64,000 nucleotides of DNA from Paraburkholderia sp. FT54 (GTDB lineage: Bacteria > Pseudomonadota > Gammaproteobacteria > Burkholderiales > Burkholderiaceae), in contig NZ_CP134196.1 in the NCBI RefSeq assembly GCF_031585635.1, positions 2,046,001-2,110,000 of the forward strand. The letters are read 5' to 3'. Both the position numbers and the translations under genes were made by a program. Under the pieces are notes generated by a model, which saw only the letters and a program-made list of their open reading frames with translations, had not been told where the DNA came from and did not search any database. This document shows, piece by piece, positions 8,356-18,227 of the stretch (position 1 is the first letter of the stretch; each line of letters begins with the position of its first letter).

Positions 8356-8793
8356 ATGGTTTCGAAAGTGCTAGTGGCTGTTCTTCTTGTTGCTTGCGCC
8401 GCTGTGACTGCGCAGGGAGCGGCGGCGCAGGTGGTGGGCCAGCAGCCGATAGGAATTACGGTGGTGGAAGCGGATGCTATCCTTGCGGGGTGGAGTGTCA
8501 AGCGTTCGATCCTACGCAAGCCTGTATTCAACGAGAATGCCGATAAAATAGGCACGGTCTACGATATCGTCGTCGCGCCGGACAAGTCGATTTCGTATGC
8601 CATCATCGACGCACAAGAATTCATCGGGATACCTCATCATGATGTGGCGGTTCCCGTCGATCAACTGAATTTCGTCGATGGCAAGCTTGTTTTGCCTGGG
8701 GCGACGCGTGACGCGCTCAAAGCAATGCCTGCGTTTCAATACGCGAGACTACCTGCGATACCGAAGCCACGAGATGTAAACCAGCATCAGTGA
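8356..8793 (+). CDS. Exported PRC-barrel domain protein
   Basis: A 145-residue protein with an N-terminal signal peptide (about residues 1-24, MVSKVLVAVLLVACAAVTAQ, likely cleaved near AAAQ). A PRC-barrel-like domain follows at about residues 48-115, seen in KPVFNENADKIGTVYDIVVA and SYAIIDAQEFIGIPHHDVAV. Photosynthetic reaction-centre H-type barrels of this kind occur as small stress-linked, envelope proteins in many proteobacteria; their biochemical role is mostly unknown. A GGAGAGA ribosome site sits 6 bases before the ATG. The gene is flanked upstream by copy B of the 89-bp repeat and downstream by an RRM-like gene. Confidence 0.83.
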   Translation: MVSKVLVAVLLVACAAVTAQGAAAQVVGQQPIGITVVEADAILAGWSVKRSILRKPVFNENADKIGTVYDIVVAPDKSISYAIIDAQEFIGIPHHDVAVPVDQLNFVDGKLVLPGATRDALKAMPAFQYARLPAIPKPRDVNQHQ

Positions 8794-8933
8794 TATCTAC
8801 CAGCGTGGATGTCAGGCCGGAGAATAACTGCCCGAGGATCGGAAAGGCAGCACGGTTGCGCCATGGGTAATCCCGACCACCGGGGAGTTCCCGCTCCCGC
8901 AGCACATGCCCGAACCGCTGGAGTTGCAAGAAC

Positions 8934-9188
8934 ATGAAACTGTGGATCAGCAATCTGCCGCCCGACAAGAGCGACGAGGACGTCCGCGCGTTCGTGCGGA
9001 AATACACACAGGTCGAAATCGACGCAATGACTCGCATTGACGGCGATGGGTCACGCCCGGGCGTACTGATTGAAATCGGCGGAGCTACTCAGTTGATGCT
9101 ATCAGGCATGCAAACGCGCTTGAACCAGATGTATTGGGATCAACATGAGCTGACCGTGCACATCATGTCTTTCTCGGACCAAGGCTAG
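8934..9188 (+). CDS. Small RRM-like RNA-binding protein
   Basis: An 84-residue protein with the beginning of an RNA-recognition motif: KLWISNLPPDKSDEDVRAFV matches the RNP2 strand and first helix. The second half (GVLIEIGGATQLMLSGMQTR, then LNQMYWDQHELTVHI) fits the later strands and helix, although the aromatic RNP1 octamer is not obvious. That suggests weak or altered RNA binding. The ATG lies after CAAGAAC with only a weak ribosome site. It is transcribed with, or close to, the PRC-barrel gene upstream and a tiny membrane peptide downstream. Small RRM proteins of this kind recur in Burkholderia-type genomes without known targets. Confidence 0.72.
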   Translation: MKLWISNLPPDKSDEDVRAFVRKYTQVEIDAMTRIDGDGSRPGVLIEIGGATQLMLSGMQTRLNQMYWDQHELTVHIMSFSDQG

Positions 9189-9287
9189 GGGTCGGACGAA
9201 ATGCGGTGTTCGCGCAACGTCGCAGAGAAGGTCGGCTTGGCGTCCCTTGACGAATTCGATCAAACTACTTTTCCAAAGGGAAAGACA

Positions 9288-9416
9288 ATGCTTATCTTGA
9301 AGATCGCGCTGGCGGCGACGCTGACTGTGGCCGGCCCGCCTCTCCTCGCAGCCGCGTGTTTGTGGTGCACCGGCACGATTCGACGAGTGGCGATGACCGC
9401 CAGACGTGTCGATTGA
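9288..9416 (+). CDS. Possible 42-aa single-pass membrane peptide
   Basis: A 42-residue open frame beginning MLILKIALAATLTVAGPPLL, one hydrophobic helix followed by a basic tail (RRVAMTARRVD). AAGGGAAAG lies 5 bases before the ATG, a good ribosome site, which is the main reason for calling it. The frame extends upstream to 9201 without clear coding character. No family is recognised, and it could be chance. Confidence 0.4.
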   Translation: MLILKIALAATLTVAGPPLLAAACLWCTGTIRRVAMTARRVD

Positions 9417-9842
9417 CAAGCGTCTTGTTCCGCAACGCACCCGCCCTAGCCAAGCCGGCGGACGTTTTTGCAGCGTCTTCGAAAATCCAATAGGTTGCCC
9501 TTCGAAGACTGCACCACTCCCACCATACCGCGCGCACAGCGGCTCGACGCATTGATTACCGCCAATCGACAGCGTCCCCCACAGCAACAGCCTAACGGCC
9601 GCGGCCTGCTGGCGCATGATCCCGTCAATCAGAGGCGGGTCGAGCAACGATTCGACAAACTCCTGCGACTGGCATCTGCCTGCGTTTTCATCTAACAATC
9701 CCGACGAATATAATTGTTCTGTCGACACAAACGCGCGCACTCTGGTCGGACTAGTGAGCAAAATGCAGCTCGAAACATCGTAGATAACCACGTTCGGTGC
9801 CCGGCGCTATTCTTTGTTGGACTCAATGACCCGGAGTAAATA
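9417..9842. other. Interval without a supported gene
   Basis: About 430 bases between the small membrane peptide and the receiver gene. Frames on both strands are present but none shows a motif, ribosome site or consistent codon bias. The final part must contain the promoter of the receiver gene at 9843; no clear -35/-10 pair could be chosen. Confidence 0.5.
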
Positions 9843-10208
9843 ATGCCCACGCCTCCGGTTCGAACCGTTGCCGTGATCGATGATGACCGACGCGTGCTGA
9901 CGTCTCTGGCGAACCTGCTGGCCTCTGGCGGGTATGAAACACGAGTCTACGAATCTGCACTGGATTTTTTGTCCGATGACTACTCGGGTCTGGTATGCGT
10001 TGTTACCGACCTGGGAATGCGACCCATTGACGGCATGCAAGTGCTCGAGAGAGTAGCCCATTCTGGCGCAGCAGTGCCCGTCATCATTATCACAGGCAAA
10101 CCGGGCGTGCATACGGAAGACTACTATCTGCAGAGAGGCGCATTGGGATTCTTCACCAAGCCCATCGACGGGGAAGCGCTGCTGGACCTGCTGAATAGCA
10201 TCGCTTGA
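9843..10208 (+). CDS. Single-domain response regulator (FixJ-type receiver)
   Basis: A 121-residue stand-alone receiver domain. It shows the acidic pair in VIDDDRRV, the phosphorylatable Asp in TDLGMRPIDG (about residue 59), Thr in IIITGKPG and the conserved Lys in FFTKPIDGEAL (near 106). The sequence is closest to receivers of FixJ/NodW-type regulators, but no DNA-binding domain follows; the frame ends after the last helix. It precedes the giant hybrid kinase by 480 bases on the same strand, so it could be that kinase's partner, acting as a phosphate shuttle or through protein contact. That link is inference from position. Confidence 0.88.
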   Translation: MPTPPVRTVAVIDDDRRVLTSLANLLASGGYETRVYESALDFLSDDYSGLVCVVTDLGMRPIDGMQVLERVAHSGAAVPVIIITGKPGVHTEDYYLQRGALGFFTKPIDGEALLDLLNSIA

Positions 10209-10688
10209 ACTTGTTGGTATTTAAAGTAAGCCGTGAGTTGAACAAGACAATTGCAGACGTATTGCTCACGCTTGCAATTGAAATATTGGCGCCCCGTCGA
10301 TGACAAGGCCGTCTCGTCGTCTTGCCGCTCGAAGTTATCGGTATCGACAACCGGAATCGGGCGGGCGGAAGCTTGTTCCAGAAAAGCGCTTTTGCCTCTC
10401 CGCCTTTTGACCAGACTTCGCGCCGGTATCTTTTTCGCCGAAGCGACCGCCGCAGCACTTGACCCCATCCCAGTGGCAGTCAGCGCCGCATGAGCGCCGA
10501 TGGCGCCGCGGTCGCCGAGGTGTATCCTCATGAAATGCCTGCTCCTGCAGCGTTGGTGATCGCGGAGATGCCGTGTTGCAAATCGCTTTCTCGAGCGTAC
10601 CGTGCCCGGATTATGCGGACAAATGTATCGTCCAACCCAATGACGGGCAGCAGCCTGTCAGCAGCGTGCGGTAGATGAAAACCTACAT
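10209..10688. other. Interval without a supported gene
   Basis: A 480-base gap between the receiver gene and the giant kinase. Short frames on both strands lack motifs. It presumably holds the promoter of the kinase gene. There is only a weak purine stretch (GATGAAAA) before the kinase start. Confidence 0.5.
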
Positions 10689-13600
10689 ATGGTTCCGGCG
10701 CCGATGGGCAACAGACACCAGATTTTGTGGGACGATGGCGAGCGCGTCTTCTGTCGAGGGCGGCGCCCGGGTGGGGGCGGCCACAGCGTCCTGCTTGCGC
10801 GGCCCGCCGCCGACCATCCGCTACCCGCCAGCCTTGATCGCCTCGCTCACGAGTTTGGCCTGAAGGACGAACTCGATGGTGCATGGGCGGTGCGGCCGCT
10901 GGAGCTGGTCTGCGAGGGCGGCCGGACCCTGCTGGTGCTCGAGGACCCTGGCGGCGAGCCGCTCGCGCGGTTGCTCGGCGCGCCAATGGAGACAGGAAAT
11001 TTTTTGCGCCTTGCCGTCAGCATCTCTGCGGTACTGGGCAAGCTCCACCAGCGCAGCCTCGTCCATAGGGATCTCAAACCCACCCATATTCTGGTGAACT
11101 GCGCTGACGGACAGGCGCGGCTCACGGGTTTCGGCCTCGCCTCGCGGCTGCCGCGTGAGCGACAGGCGCCCGAGCCGCCCGAGACTATCGCCGGCACGCT
11201 CGCCTACATGGCGCCCGAGCAGACCGGGCGGATGAATCGCTCAATCGATTCGCGCAGCGACCTCTATGCGTTCGGCGTCACGCTCTACCAGATGCTGACT
11301 GGCGCGCTGCCGTTTACGGCCTCCGCCCCGATGGAATGGGTGCATTGCCATATCGCGAGAGAGGCGGTGCCACCGTACGAGCGTGTGGCCCACCTGGCAC
11401 CGGTCCTCTCCGCGATCGTGATGAAACTGCTCGCCAAGACCGCGGAGGAGCGCTATCAGACCGCGGCAGGCGTTGAAGCGGACCTGCGACGCTGTCTTGC
11501 GTTATGGGAAACCGACCGACGCATTGACGAATTCGCACCCGGCGAGCACGACACGCCGGACCAGTTGATGATTCCCGAGAAACTGTACGGGCGGTCGTGT
11601 GAGGTCGAGACATTGCTTGACGCCCTCCGGCGCGTCGTCGAAAGGGGAGCGCCGGAACTGGTGCTGGTCTCCGGGTATTCCGGCATCGGCAAGTCGTCCG
11701 TCGTCAACGAATTGCAGCAGATGCTGGTGCCCTCGCGCGCGCTCTTCGCCTCCGGCAAATTCGACCAGTACAAACGTGACATCCCCTATTCGACGCTGGC
11801 GCAAGCCTTCCGGAGTCTGTTGCGGCCGCTGCTTGGCAAAAGCGAGGCGGAGCTTGCGGCCTGGCGCGACGCTCTTCGCGAAGCGCTGGGACCGAATGCC
11901 GGACTCATTGTGGATCTCGTTCCTGAAGTGGGCCACATCATCGGACAGCCCGCGCCGGTGCCCGAGTTGCCTCCACAAGACGCGCAGCGCCGGTTCCAGC
12001 TCACGTTCCGGCGGTTCATCGAAGTATTCGCCCGGCCAGAACATCCGCTGGTGCTTTTCCTCGACGATCTGCAATGGCTCGATGTGGCGACGCTCGACCT
12101 GATGGAGGACCTGTTGACCCGGTCCCATCCGCGCAACCTCGTGCTGATCGGCGCCTATCGCGACAACGAAGTCACGGCCACGCATCCGTTGATGCGCAAG
12201 CTCGACGCCATCAAGGCCGCCGGCGGCAAGGTGGCGGAGATCACGCTCGCGCCGCTTGCCGGGGAGCATCTCGAACAGTTGATCGCAGATGCGCTTCGTT
12301 GCAAGCGGGACAGGGTCGCACCGCTAGCGCGCCTCGTGCATGACAAGACCGCCGGAAATCCGTTCTTCGCGATTCAGTTCATTTCTTCTCTCGCCGAAGA
12401 GGGGATGCTGATCTTCGATCATGATGCGGCGTGCTGGTCCTGGGACCTCGATCGCATCCACACGAAGGGCTATACCGACAACGTGGCGGACCTCATGGTC
12501 GGCAAGCTGAACCGCCTGCCCGCTGAAACGCAGCAAGGCCTGCAGCTGCTTGCGTGCATGGGGAGCAGCGCCGAGCTTGCCCTGCTGGAAAGCTTGTCCG
12601 AGCGCCCGGCAGACGAAATCCGCGAGCAGCTTTGGAAGGCGATACGACCGGGTCTCATCTCCTGTACGGAACATGCGTGCAGCTTCATTCACGACCGGGT
12701 TCAGGAGGCGGCCTACTCGTTGATTCCGGAGGAAGCGCGTGCGCAGATCCATCGCCGGATAGGCAGGCTGCTTGTGGAATGCACCCCGCCGGGAAGGCTG
12801 CCGGAGATGATCTTCGAAATCGTCAACCAGCTCAACCGCGGCGCCCACCTCATCACGTCACAGGACGAGCGCGAGCAGCTCGCCGAGCTGAACCTGATCG
12901 CCGGCAAGCGAGCGAAAGCCGCGTCCGCCTACGCCTCGGCGCTGAGTTATCTGCGTGCCGGCACGGCGCTGATGTGGGAGGATGCGTGGGAGCGTCGGCA
13001 GGAGCTTGCCTTCGCACTGGAACTGCATGGGGCCGACTGCGAGCTCTGGATGGGCGCACTGCCGTCCGTGGAGGAACGCCTCGCGGCGCTTGCCACACGC
13101 GCTGTCGACACGATCCAACGAGCGGCCGTCGCGAGCCGGCGCGTGGATCTTTACACGATGCTCGGCGCTGGCGATCGTGCGGTCGCGGTGGGTCTGAAAT
13201 ACCTCCGGCATGTGGGCATCGATTGGGCAGCCCATCCCACCCAGCAGGAAGCGCATCGCGAGTACGAGCGAATCTGGTCCCAGCTCGGAAGCCGGCCAAT
13301 CGAGGAAATCATCGACCTGCCGCTGATGGAGGATCCGGAGTCTCTCGCGACGCTCGACGTGCTCGCCACCCTGGGAGCGACGCTATACATCGACGAGAAT
13401 CTGTACGCACTCACCATCTGCAGGGCGGTGAATCTCAGCCTCGCGCGTGGCAACAGCGACGCCGCACCTGCGCGTTACGTCGCGGTCGGGCTTATCGCCG
13501 GCGACTGCTTCGGCCATTACGACGCCGGTTATCGACTTGGAAAGATGGCTTGCGATCTGACCGAACGTCGTGGATTGAAGCGCCTGGGAGGAAAAACCTA

Positions 13601-16600
13601 TCTGGTCTTCGCGCTCCTGGTGCCGTGGACACGACCGCTCCGTGAGGCTGTCGATCCGGCTCGACGTGCCTTTCAGATGGCGAACGAGCAATGCGACCCA
13701 ACGTACGCTGCATACGCCTGTCGCACTATGAGTTCCATTCTGTTCGCGTCAGGTGATCCACTCGATCGGATTGAGCGTGAAGCCGAGCACGGATTGGAGT
13801 TTGCGCGCACGGTCCGGTTCGGATTCGTGGCCGACATGATCTCCGCTCCGCTCGCGCTTATCCGCGCACTCCGTGGCGAAACAGCGAAATTTGGTTCGCT
13901 CGACGACGGCCCGTTCACGGAGCGCGCATTTGAGGCGCGCCTCACCGGCCATCCGGCTCTGGCCATGCCCGAATGTTTCTACTGGATCCGCAAGCTGCAG
14001 GCGAGATTCTTCGCTGGCGAATACGCATCGGCTGTCGATGCCGCGGAAAGGGCGGAAAGATACTATTCAACGTCAGCGTCGCTTTCCTTCATGCTGGTGG
14101 AGAGGGTGGAATACCATTTCTATGCCGCTCTCACGCGTGCCGCATGCTGCGAGCCCCTCGGTCCCGATCGGTATGCAAAGCATCGGGAGGAGCTGTTGGC
14201 ACACGAACGGCAACTCCGGGCATGGGCTGAAAACTGCCCACAGAACTTCGAGGATCGCGCGGCGCTGGTCGGCGCGGAGATCGCGCGCATCGAGGGGCGC
14301 CTGCCCGACGCAATGGATCTGTACGAGCAAGCGATTCGCTCCGCGCGTTCGAATGGCTTCGTTCAGAACGAGGCGCTGTCCTACGAACTGGCTGCCCGCT
14401 GCTACGCGGCACGCGGCCTTGAGGAGATTGCGCAGTTCTATCTGGGAAACGCACGGCGTGCCTATCTGCGGTGGGGAGCCTTCGGGAAGGTACGACAGCT
14501 CGATCAGCTTTATCCCGCGTTAAGGCAGGACGACCGTGCCCCGGGCTCCGCCGGCATGATCGACGCGCCGGTCGAACATCTGGATCTGGCCACTGTGATC
14601 AAGGTGTCGCAGGCGATGTCGGGCGAGCTTGTCCCGGAAAAGCTCATCGAATCGCTGTTGCGCACGGCCATCGAACACGCCGGCGCGGACCGTGGGCTGC
14701 TGATTCTCCCGCGAGACAGCGAATTCCTGATTCAGGCGCAAGCGCAGACTTGCGGCAGCTCCATTTCGGTCAGCCTGCGCGACACGCCAGTTTCCGCGGA
14801 CGAGCTTCCCGAGTCGGTGATCCGCTACGTCGCGCGTACCCGGGAGATCGTGATGCTCGACGATACTTCAATGCCGAATCCTCATTCCACCGATCAGTAC
14901 ATCGCTGCACAGGGTGTGCGGTCGATACTCTGCCTGCCGTTGATGAAGCAGGGCGCACTGGTTGCGCTGCTGTACCTGGAAAACAGGCTCGTTTCAGGCG
15001 TTTTTACGCCAGGCAGGATTGCTGTCCTGAAGGTGATTGCTTCCCAGGCGGCGATTTCGCTCGAAAACAGCAGTCTGTACCGCGACCTCCGGGAACGCGA
15101 AGCGCAAGTTCGCCGTCTGGTCGACGCCAACATTATCGGAATCATGATCTGGGACCGGAAAGGCCGGATTCTCGAGGCCAATGACGCGTTCCTGCGCATA
15201 GTCGGGTACCAGCGCGAGGATCTCATCTCGGGTCGCTTGCGGTGGACCGATCTGACACCTCGCGAATCGCTAGCCCATGAACTCGAGCAAACCATGCCGC
15301 AGCTCGACGCGACAGGCAGCTTGCAACCTTTCGAAAAGGAGTATTTCCACAAAAATGGCAGCCTGGTGCCGGTACTGATCGGTGTGGCCGCTTTTGACGA
15401 GAGCTGCGAACGCGGTGTGGCCTTCGTCATCGACATGTCCGAGCGCAAGCGCGCGGAGGCGGAACTGCGGCGCAGCCGCCAGTACCTGGCGGAGGCGCAG
15501 AAGGTCAGCCACACCGGAAGCTGGGCATGGAGCGCCCTTTCAAATGCCGTACTGTACTGGTCGGACGAGTGCTATCGCGTCCACGGTCTCGACCCTGCGA
15601 AAGGCCTGCCTTCGTTCGAGCAGGTAGCGGAGCAACTTTGCCCGGATGACCGCGCCCCAACCGTGGAAAGCTTCATGCAGGCCGTGCGCGACGGTACCGA
15701 CATGGAAGTCGAGTACCGGCTCAGGAACTTCGATGCCGGAGTGATAACCCTCCGTACCGTGGGACATCCGATTCTGGACCGCTCAGGCCAGGTGATCGAG
15801 TACATCGGCACCACGATCGATGTCACGGAGCAGAAGCGTGCTGAGCAGGAGCGCGAGGAACATCTATGGTTCCTGGAGTGCATGGACCGCATCAACCGCG
15901 CGATGCAGCGAACGAACGATGTCGAGGGCATGATGCGCGGCGTGCTTGAGGAGGCACGGGCGATGTTCAATTGCGATCGGGCCTGGCTGGTCTATCCGTG
16001 CGATCCCGATGCGCCGACGTGTCGCGCAGTGATGGAGCACACGCATCCGGACTATCCGGGCGCCTTCGCGCTCGACCAGGAACTCCCGATGGACTCCGTG
16101 ACGGCGCAATCCCTGCGCATCATGCTGCACACCCCAAGGGCGGTGGTAGATCCAGGCATCGCGCCGGAGGTTCGCGAGCGGTTCAACATCGTGTCGACGA
16201 TTGCCATCGCGGTTCGTCCGAGGGGCGACAGGCCGTACCTGTTCGGCTTGCATCAGTGCTCGCATCCGCGCTCCTGGACCTGCGTGGAGCAACGGCTCTT
16301 CGAGGAGATCGGCAGACGCCTGGAAGATGCGCTGACGAGCGCGCTCGCGCACCGCAACCTGCTCGCCAGCGAGGATGCGCTGCGACATGCCCGGGAAAAG
16401 CTTGCCCAGGCTTCACAGATGGCGACTGTCGCCGAGCTGTCCGCGTCCATCGCCCACGAAATCAACCAGCCGCTGCAGTCCGTTGTGGCCCATGGACAGG
16501 CGTGCCGGCGCTGGCTCGCCGCAACGCCGCCCAACATCGACAACGCCCGACTCAGCGCTGAAGCCATCGTCCGTGACGGATATGCCACGGCGAACGTGAT

Positions 16601-17162
16601 AAGCCGTATTCGCGCGCTGTTCAGTCGCACGGCTCCTGAAAAGGCCGATCTTGACATCAACAAGCTGATCCTTCAGGTCTGCACGCTGATGGATAACGAA
16701 ATCCACGGAAATCTGATTCTGCTCGAGACCCAGCTAACCGAAGACGTGACGATGATCAGAGCCGACGCAGTGCAGATTCAGCAGGTAATCGTCAACCTCG
16801 TGCGCAACGCCATCGAGGCGATGTCGGCAACGATGGAACGACCGAGGCCGCTAGTGATCCGCTCCCGGCGCGACGGAGACAACGTGGTGGTCGACGTTCA
16901 GGACGAAGGCGTGGGGCTCACGAATCTGGCGACGATATTCGAGCCATTTACCACCACAAAGTCAACGGGCATGGGCATGGGCCTCGCGATCTGTCGGTCG
17001 ATTGTCGAAGCACACGCCGGCCTCATTTGGGTCGCGCGCAATGAAGTCCGGGGCGTAACCTTCAGCTTCAGCCTTCCGATTGCGACTTCGGATGCGACGC
17101 GAAACCAGCGGACCAGCCTGCCTACGTCGTCGTCCACCTCTGACGATCAAATAAGTCTTTGA
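10689..17162 (+). CDS. Giant hybrid kinase: Ser/Thr kinase-like, AAA ATPase, GAF, PAS, histidine kinase
   Basis: A 2157-residue multidomain sensor. Order: Ser/Thr kinase-like domain (about residues 1-275), AAA-type ATPase with Walker A SGYSGIGKSS near 327 and Walker B LVLFLDDLQW near 455, a long helical repeat region (about 600-1280), GAF (about 1300-1455), two PAS domains (from about 1475 and 1600), a second GAF (about 1730-1890), HisKA with IAHEINQPLQ (His near 1923), and an ATPase domain with NLVRNAIEAM, DEGVGL and GMGMGLAI. The kinase-like part has HRDLKPTH where HRDLKPxN is expected and GFG in place of DFG, and no clear VAIK lysine, so it is probably a pseudokinase. There is no receiver domain. 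Relatives occur in cyanobacteria and rhizobia. Signal and target are unknown. Confidence 0.94.
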   Translation: MVPAPMGNRHQILWDDGERVFCRGRRPGGGGHSVLLARPAADHPLPASLDRLAHEFGLKDELDGAWAVRPLELVCEGGRTLLVLEDPGGEPLARLLGAPMETGNFLRLAVSISAVLGKLHQRSLVHRDLKPTHILVNCADGQARLTGFGLASRLPRERQAPEPPETIAGTLAYMAPEQTGRMNRSIDSRSDLYAFGVTLYQMLTGALPFTASAPMEWVHCHIAREAVPPYERVAHLAPVLSAIVMKLLAKTAEERYQTAAGVEADLRRCLALWETDRRIDEFAPGEHDTPDQLMIPEKLYGRSCEVETLLDALRRVVERGAPELVLVSGYSGIGKSSVVNELQQMLVPSRALFASGKFDQYKRDIPYSTLAQAFRSLLRPLLGKSEAELAAWRDALREALGPNAGLIVDLVPEVGHIIGQPAPVPELPPQDAQRRFQLTFRRFIEVFARPEHPLVLFLDDLQWLDVATLDLMEDLLTRSHPRNLVLIGAYRDNEVTATHPLMRKLDAIKAAGGKVAEITLAPLAGEHLEQLIADALRCKRDRVAPLARLVHDKTAGNPFFAIQFISSLAEEGMLIFDHDAACWSWDLDRIHTKGYTDNVADLMVGKLNRLPAETQQGLQLLACMGSSAELALLESLSERPADEIREQLWKAIRPGLISCTEHACSFIHDRVQEAAYSLIPEEARAQIHRRIGRLLVECTPPGRLPEMIFEIVNQLNRGAHLITSQDEREQLAELNLIAGKRAKAASAYASALSYLRAGTALMWEDAWERRQELAFALELHGADCELWMGALPSVEERLAALATRAVDTIQRAAVASRRVDLYTMLGAGDRAVAVGLKYLRHVGIDWAAHPTQQEAHREYERIWSQLGSRPIEEIIDLPLMEDPESLATLDVLATLGATLYIDENLYALTICRAVNLSLARGNSDAAPARYVAVGLIAGDCFGHYDAGYRLGKMACDLTERRGLKRLGGKTYLVFALLVPWTRPLREAVDPARRAFQMANEQCDPTYAAYACRTMSSILFASGDPLDRIEREAEHGLEFARTVRFGFVADMISAPLALIRALRGETAKFGSLDDGPFTERAFEARLTGHPALAMPECFYWIRKLQARFFAGEYASAVDAAERAERYYSTSASLSFMLVERVEYHFYAALTRAACCEPLGPDRYAKHREELLAHERQLRAWAENCPQNFEDRAALVGAEIARIEGRLPDAMDLYEQAIRSARSNGFVQNEALSYELAARCYAARGLEEIAQFYLGNARRAYLRWGAFGKVRQLDQLYPALRQDDRAPGSAGMIDAPVEHLDLATVIKVSQAMSGELVPEKLIESLLRTAIEHAGADRGLLILPRDSEFLIQAQAQTCGSSISVSLRDTPVSADELPESVIRYVARTREIVMLDDTSMPNPHSTDQYIAAQGVRSILCLPLMKQGALVALLYLENRLVSGVFTPGRIAVLKVIASQAAISLENSSLYRDLREREAQVRRLVDANIIGIMIWDRKGRILEANDAFLRIVGYQREDLISGRLRWTDLTPRESLAHELEQTMPQLDATGSLQPFEKEYFHKNGSLVPVLIGVAAFDESCERGVAFVIDMSERKRAEAELRRSRQYLAEAQKVSHTGSWAWSALSNAVLYWSDECYRVHGLDPAKGLPSFEQVAEQLCPDDRAPTVESFMQAVRDGTDMEVEYRLRNFDAGVITLRTVGHPILDRSGQVIEYIGTTIDVTEQKRAEQEREEHLWFLECMDRINRAMQRTNDVEGMMRGVLEEARAMFNCDRAWLVYPCDPDAPTCRAVMEHTHPDYPGAFALDQELPMDSVTAQSLRIMLHTPRAVVDPGIAPEVRERFNIVSTIAIAVRPRGDRPYLFGLHQCSHPRSWTCVEQRLFEEIGRRLEDALTSALAHRNLLASEDALRHAREKLAQASQMATVAELSASIAHEINQPLQSVVAHGQACRRWLAATPPNIDNARLSAEAIVRDGYATANVISRIRALFSRTAPEKADLDINKLILQVCTLMDNEIHGNLILLETQLTEDVTMIRADAVQIQQVIVNLVRNAIEAMSATMERPRPLVIRSRRDGDNVVVDVQDEGVGLTNLATIFEPFTTTKSTGMGMGLAICRSIVEAHAGLIWVARNEVRGVTFSFSLPIATSDATRNQRTSLPTSSSTSDDQISL

Positions 17163-17354
17163 CGCGCATCTTGGCTTTACGCCGAGGCCATTTACCACAC
17201 GCGACTCGCTCGCCTGGGATGTGGTGCAATTCCAGCGCGTGGGCGCCGTTACTCTTGAGCTTTTGACGACTACCGAAGTTCTGCGAACTTTGCGCAGGTA
17301 CTGCATGTAGCGCCGCTGCTCCTCTAAATCGCATCGTCGAATCGACGATCGTTC

Positions 17355-17876
17355 TTACCGCATGCCGCGATCCGCTGTCCCCCTCTGTCTTTTCCGCAGC
17401 TGCTTCTGAAACGACGAAAGACCCAGTGCGCCAAGACACGCGGCCTTGAGAAGGCATTCCACGGTCGATATCGCTGCAATTTCGACGGATTCCGTATAGA
17501 CGAACGGCAGTGAGGGCGCGATGGCGAGTACACTCATCCCGCAACCGAAAGCAAAGATCGCACGCGCGACTCGTACCCGGGCAATAGCGGTAATACCCGT
17601 TAGGATCACTATAAATTTCGAAACAGCAAGCGCGAGCACCCACGTGTGCGAATCAAATGCGCCAATTTCCAAGGGCGTTTCGACCAACGACCAACCGCAT
17701 ACGACAATTATGGTGATCTTCGTTATGCGATCGAGTGTGATTCTCGTTGGGTTGTAGTGGACTTCAATCCAGTCCCGCTCGGATGGAAATTCGGATTCCA
17801 CCATGTCGGCTGTGGGAAAGACTGCTTCTTCTTTGCTCACCGCTGCTCCCGCCTTCCCGCTGTTTGTTGAAAGCAC
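17355..17876 (-). CDS. Hypothetical integral membrane protein
   Basis: A 173-residue protein with about four hydrophobic segments: ITIIVVCGWSLVETPLEIGA, WVLALAVSKFIVILTGITAI, AIFAFGCGMSVLAIAPSLPF and a last helix near AACLGALGLSSF. The N-terminus (about 45 residues) is soluble and the C-terminus very basic (KQLRKRQRG), suggesting it faces the cytoplasm. I do not recognise a family. An internal ATG at MVES would give a shorter protein. It converges on the giant kinase gene, with about 190 bases between them, and nothing else is in its unit. Confidence 0.6.
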   Translation of the reverse strand: MLSTNSGKAGAAVSKEEAVFPTADMVESEFPSERDWIEVHYNPTRITLDRITKITIIVVCGWSLVETPLEIGAFDSHTWVLALAVSKFIVILTGITAIARVRVARAIFAFGCGMSVLAIAPSLPFVYTESVEIAAISTVECLLKAACLGALGLSSFQKQLRKRQRGTADRGMR

Positions 17877-18227
17877 TCACGACATGAGACCACGACAGAC
17901 GGCACCGGTCGGCTATTGAACCCACCACAACTCTGCGTCTAATCAGGATGGGACAGAAATGAAGCATTGTCTATTACGCATTCCTGTTATGGGTGGTGTT
18001 CAAGACTCACGGGTCCGCGGATCCACGGAAACTGTCGCCGTGCGAGTTCACCGGACTGAGACGATCGAGGCAGAAGCGAGCCCGGGTCGTTCATTCGAGC
18101 CGTCACCTCCGGTTTCGCGCGCACCGCGATCCGGCACATCGATCGCTGCGGGAGTACATCGCGAATTCGGTGTGAAATCGCCGTGGCTCAGCGAAAAACA
18201 TCTCGCCCCGCCACTCCCGTCGGGCAA
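17877..18227. other. Interval without a supported gene
   Basis: About 350 bases upstream of the membrane protein gene and downstream of the aldo/keto reductase gene. Open frames on the plus strand here have no recognisable motif. It should carry the promoter of the minus-strand membrane protein gene. Confidence 0.45.

Noticed and set aside
17959..18227. Short plus-strand frames between the membrane protein and aldo/keto reductase genes
   Set aside because: No ribosome site, motif or consistent codon bias; part of the longest one is antisense to the reductase gene.
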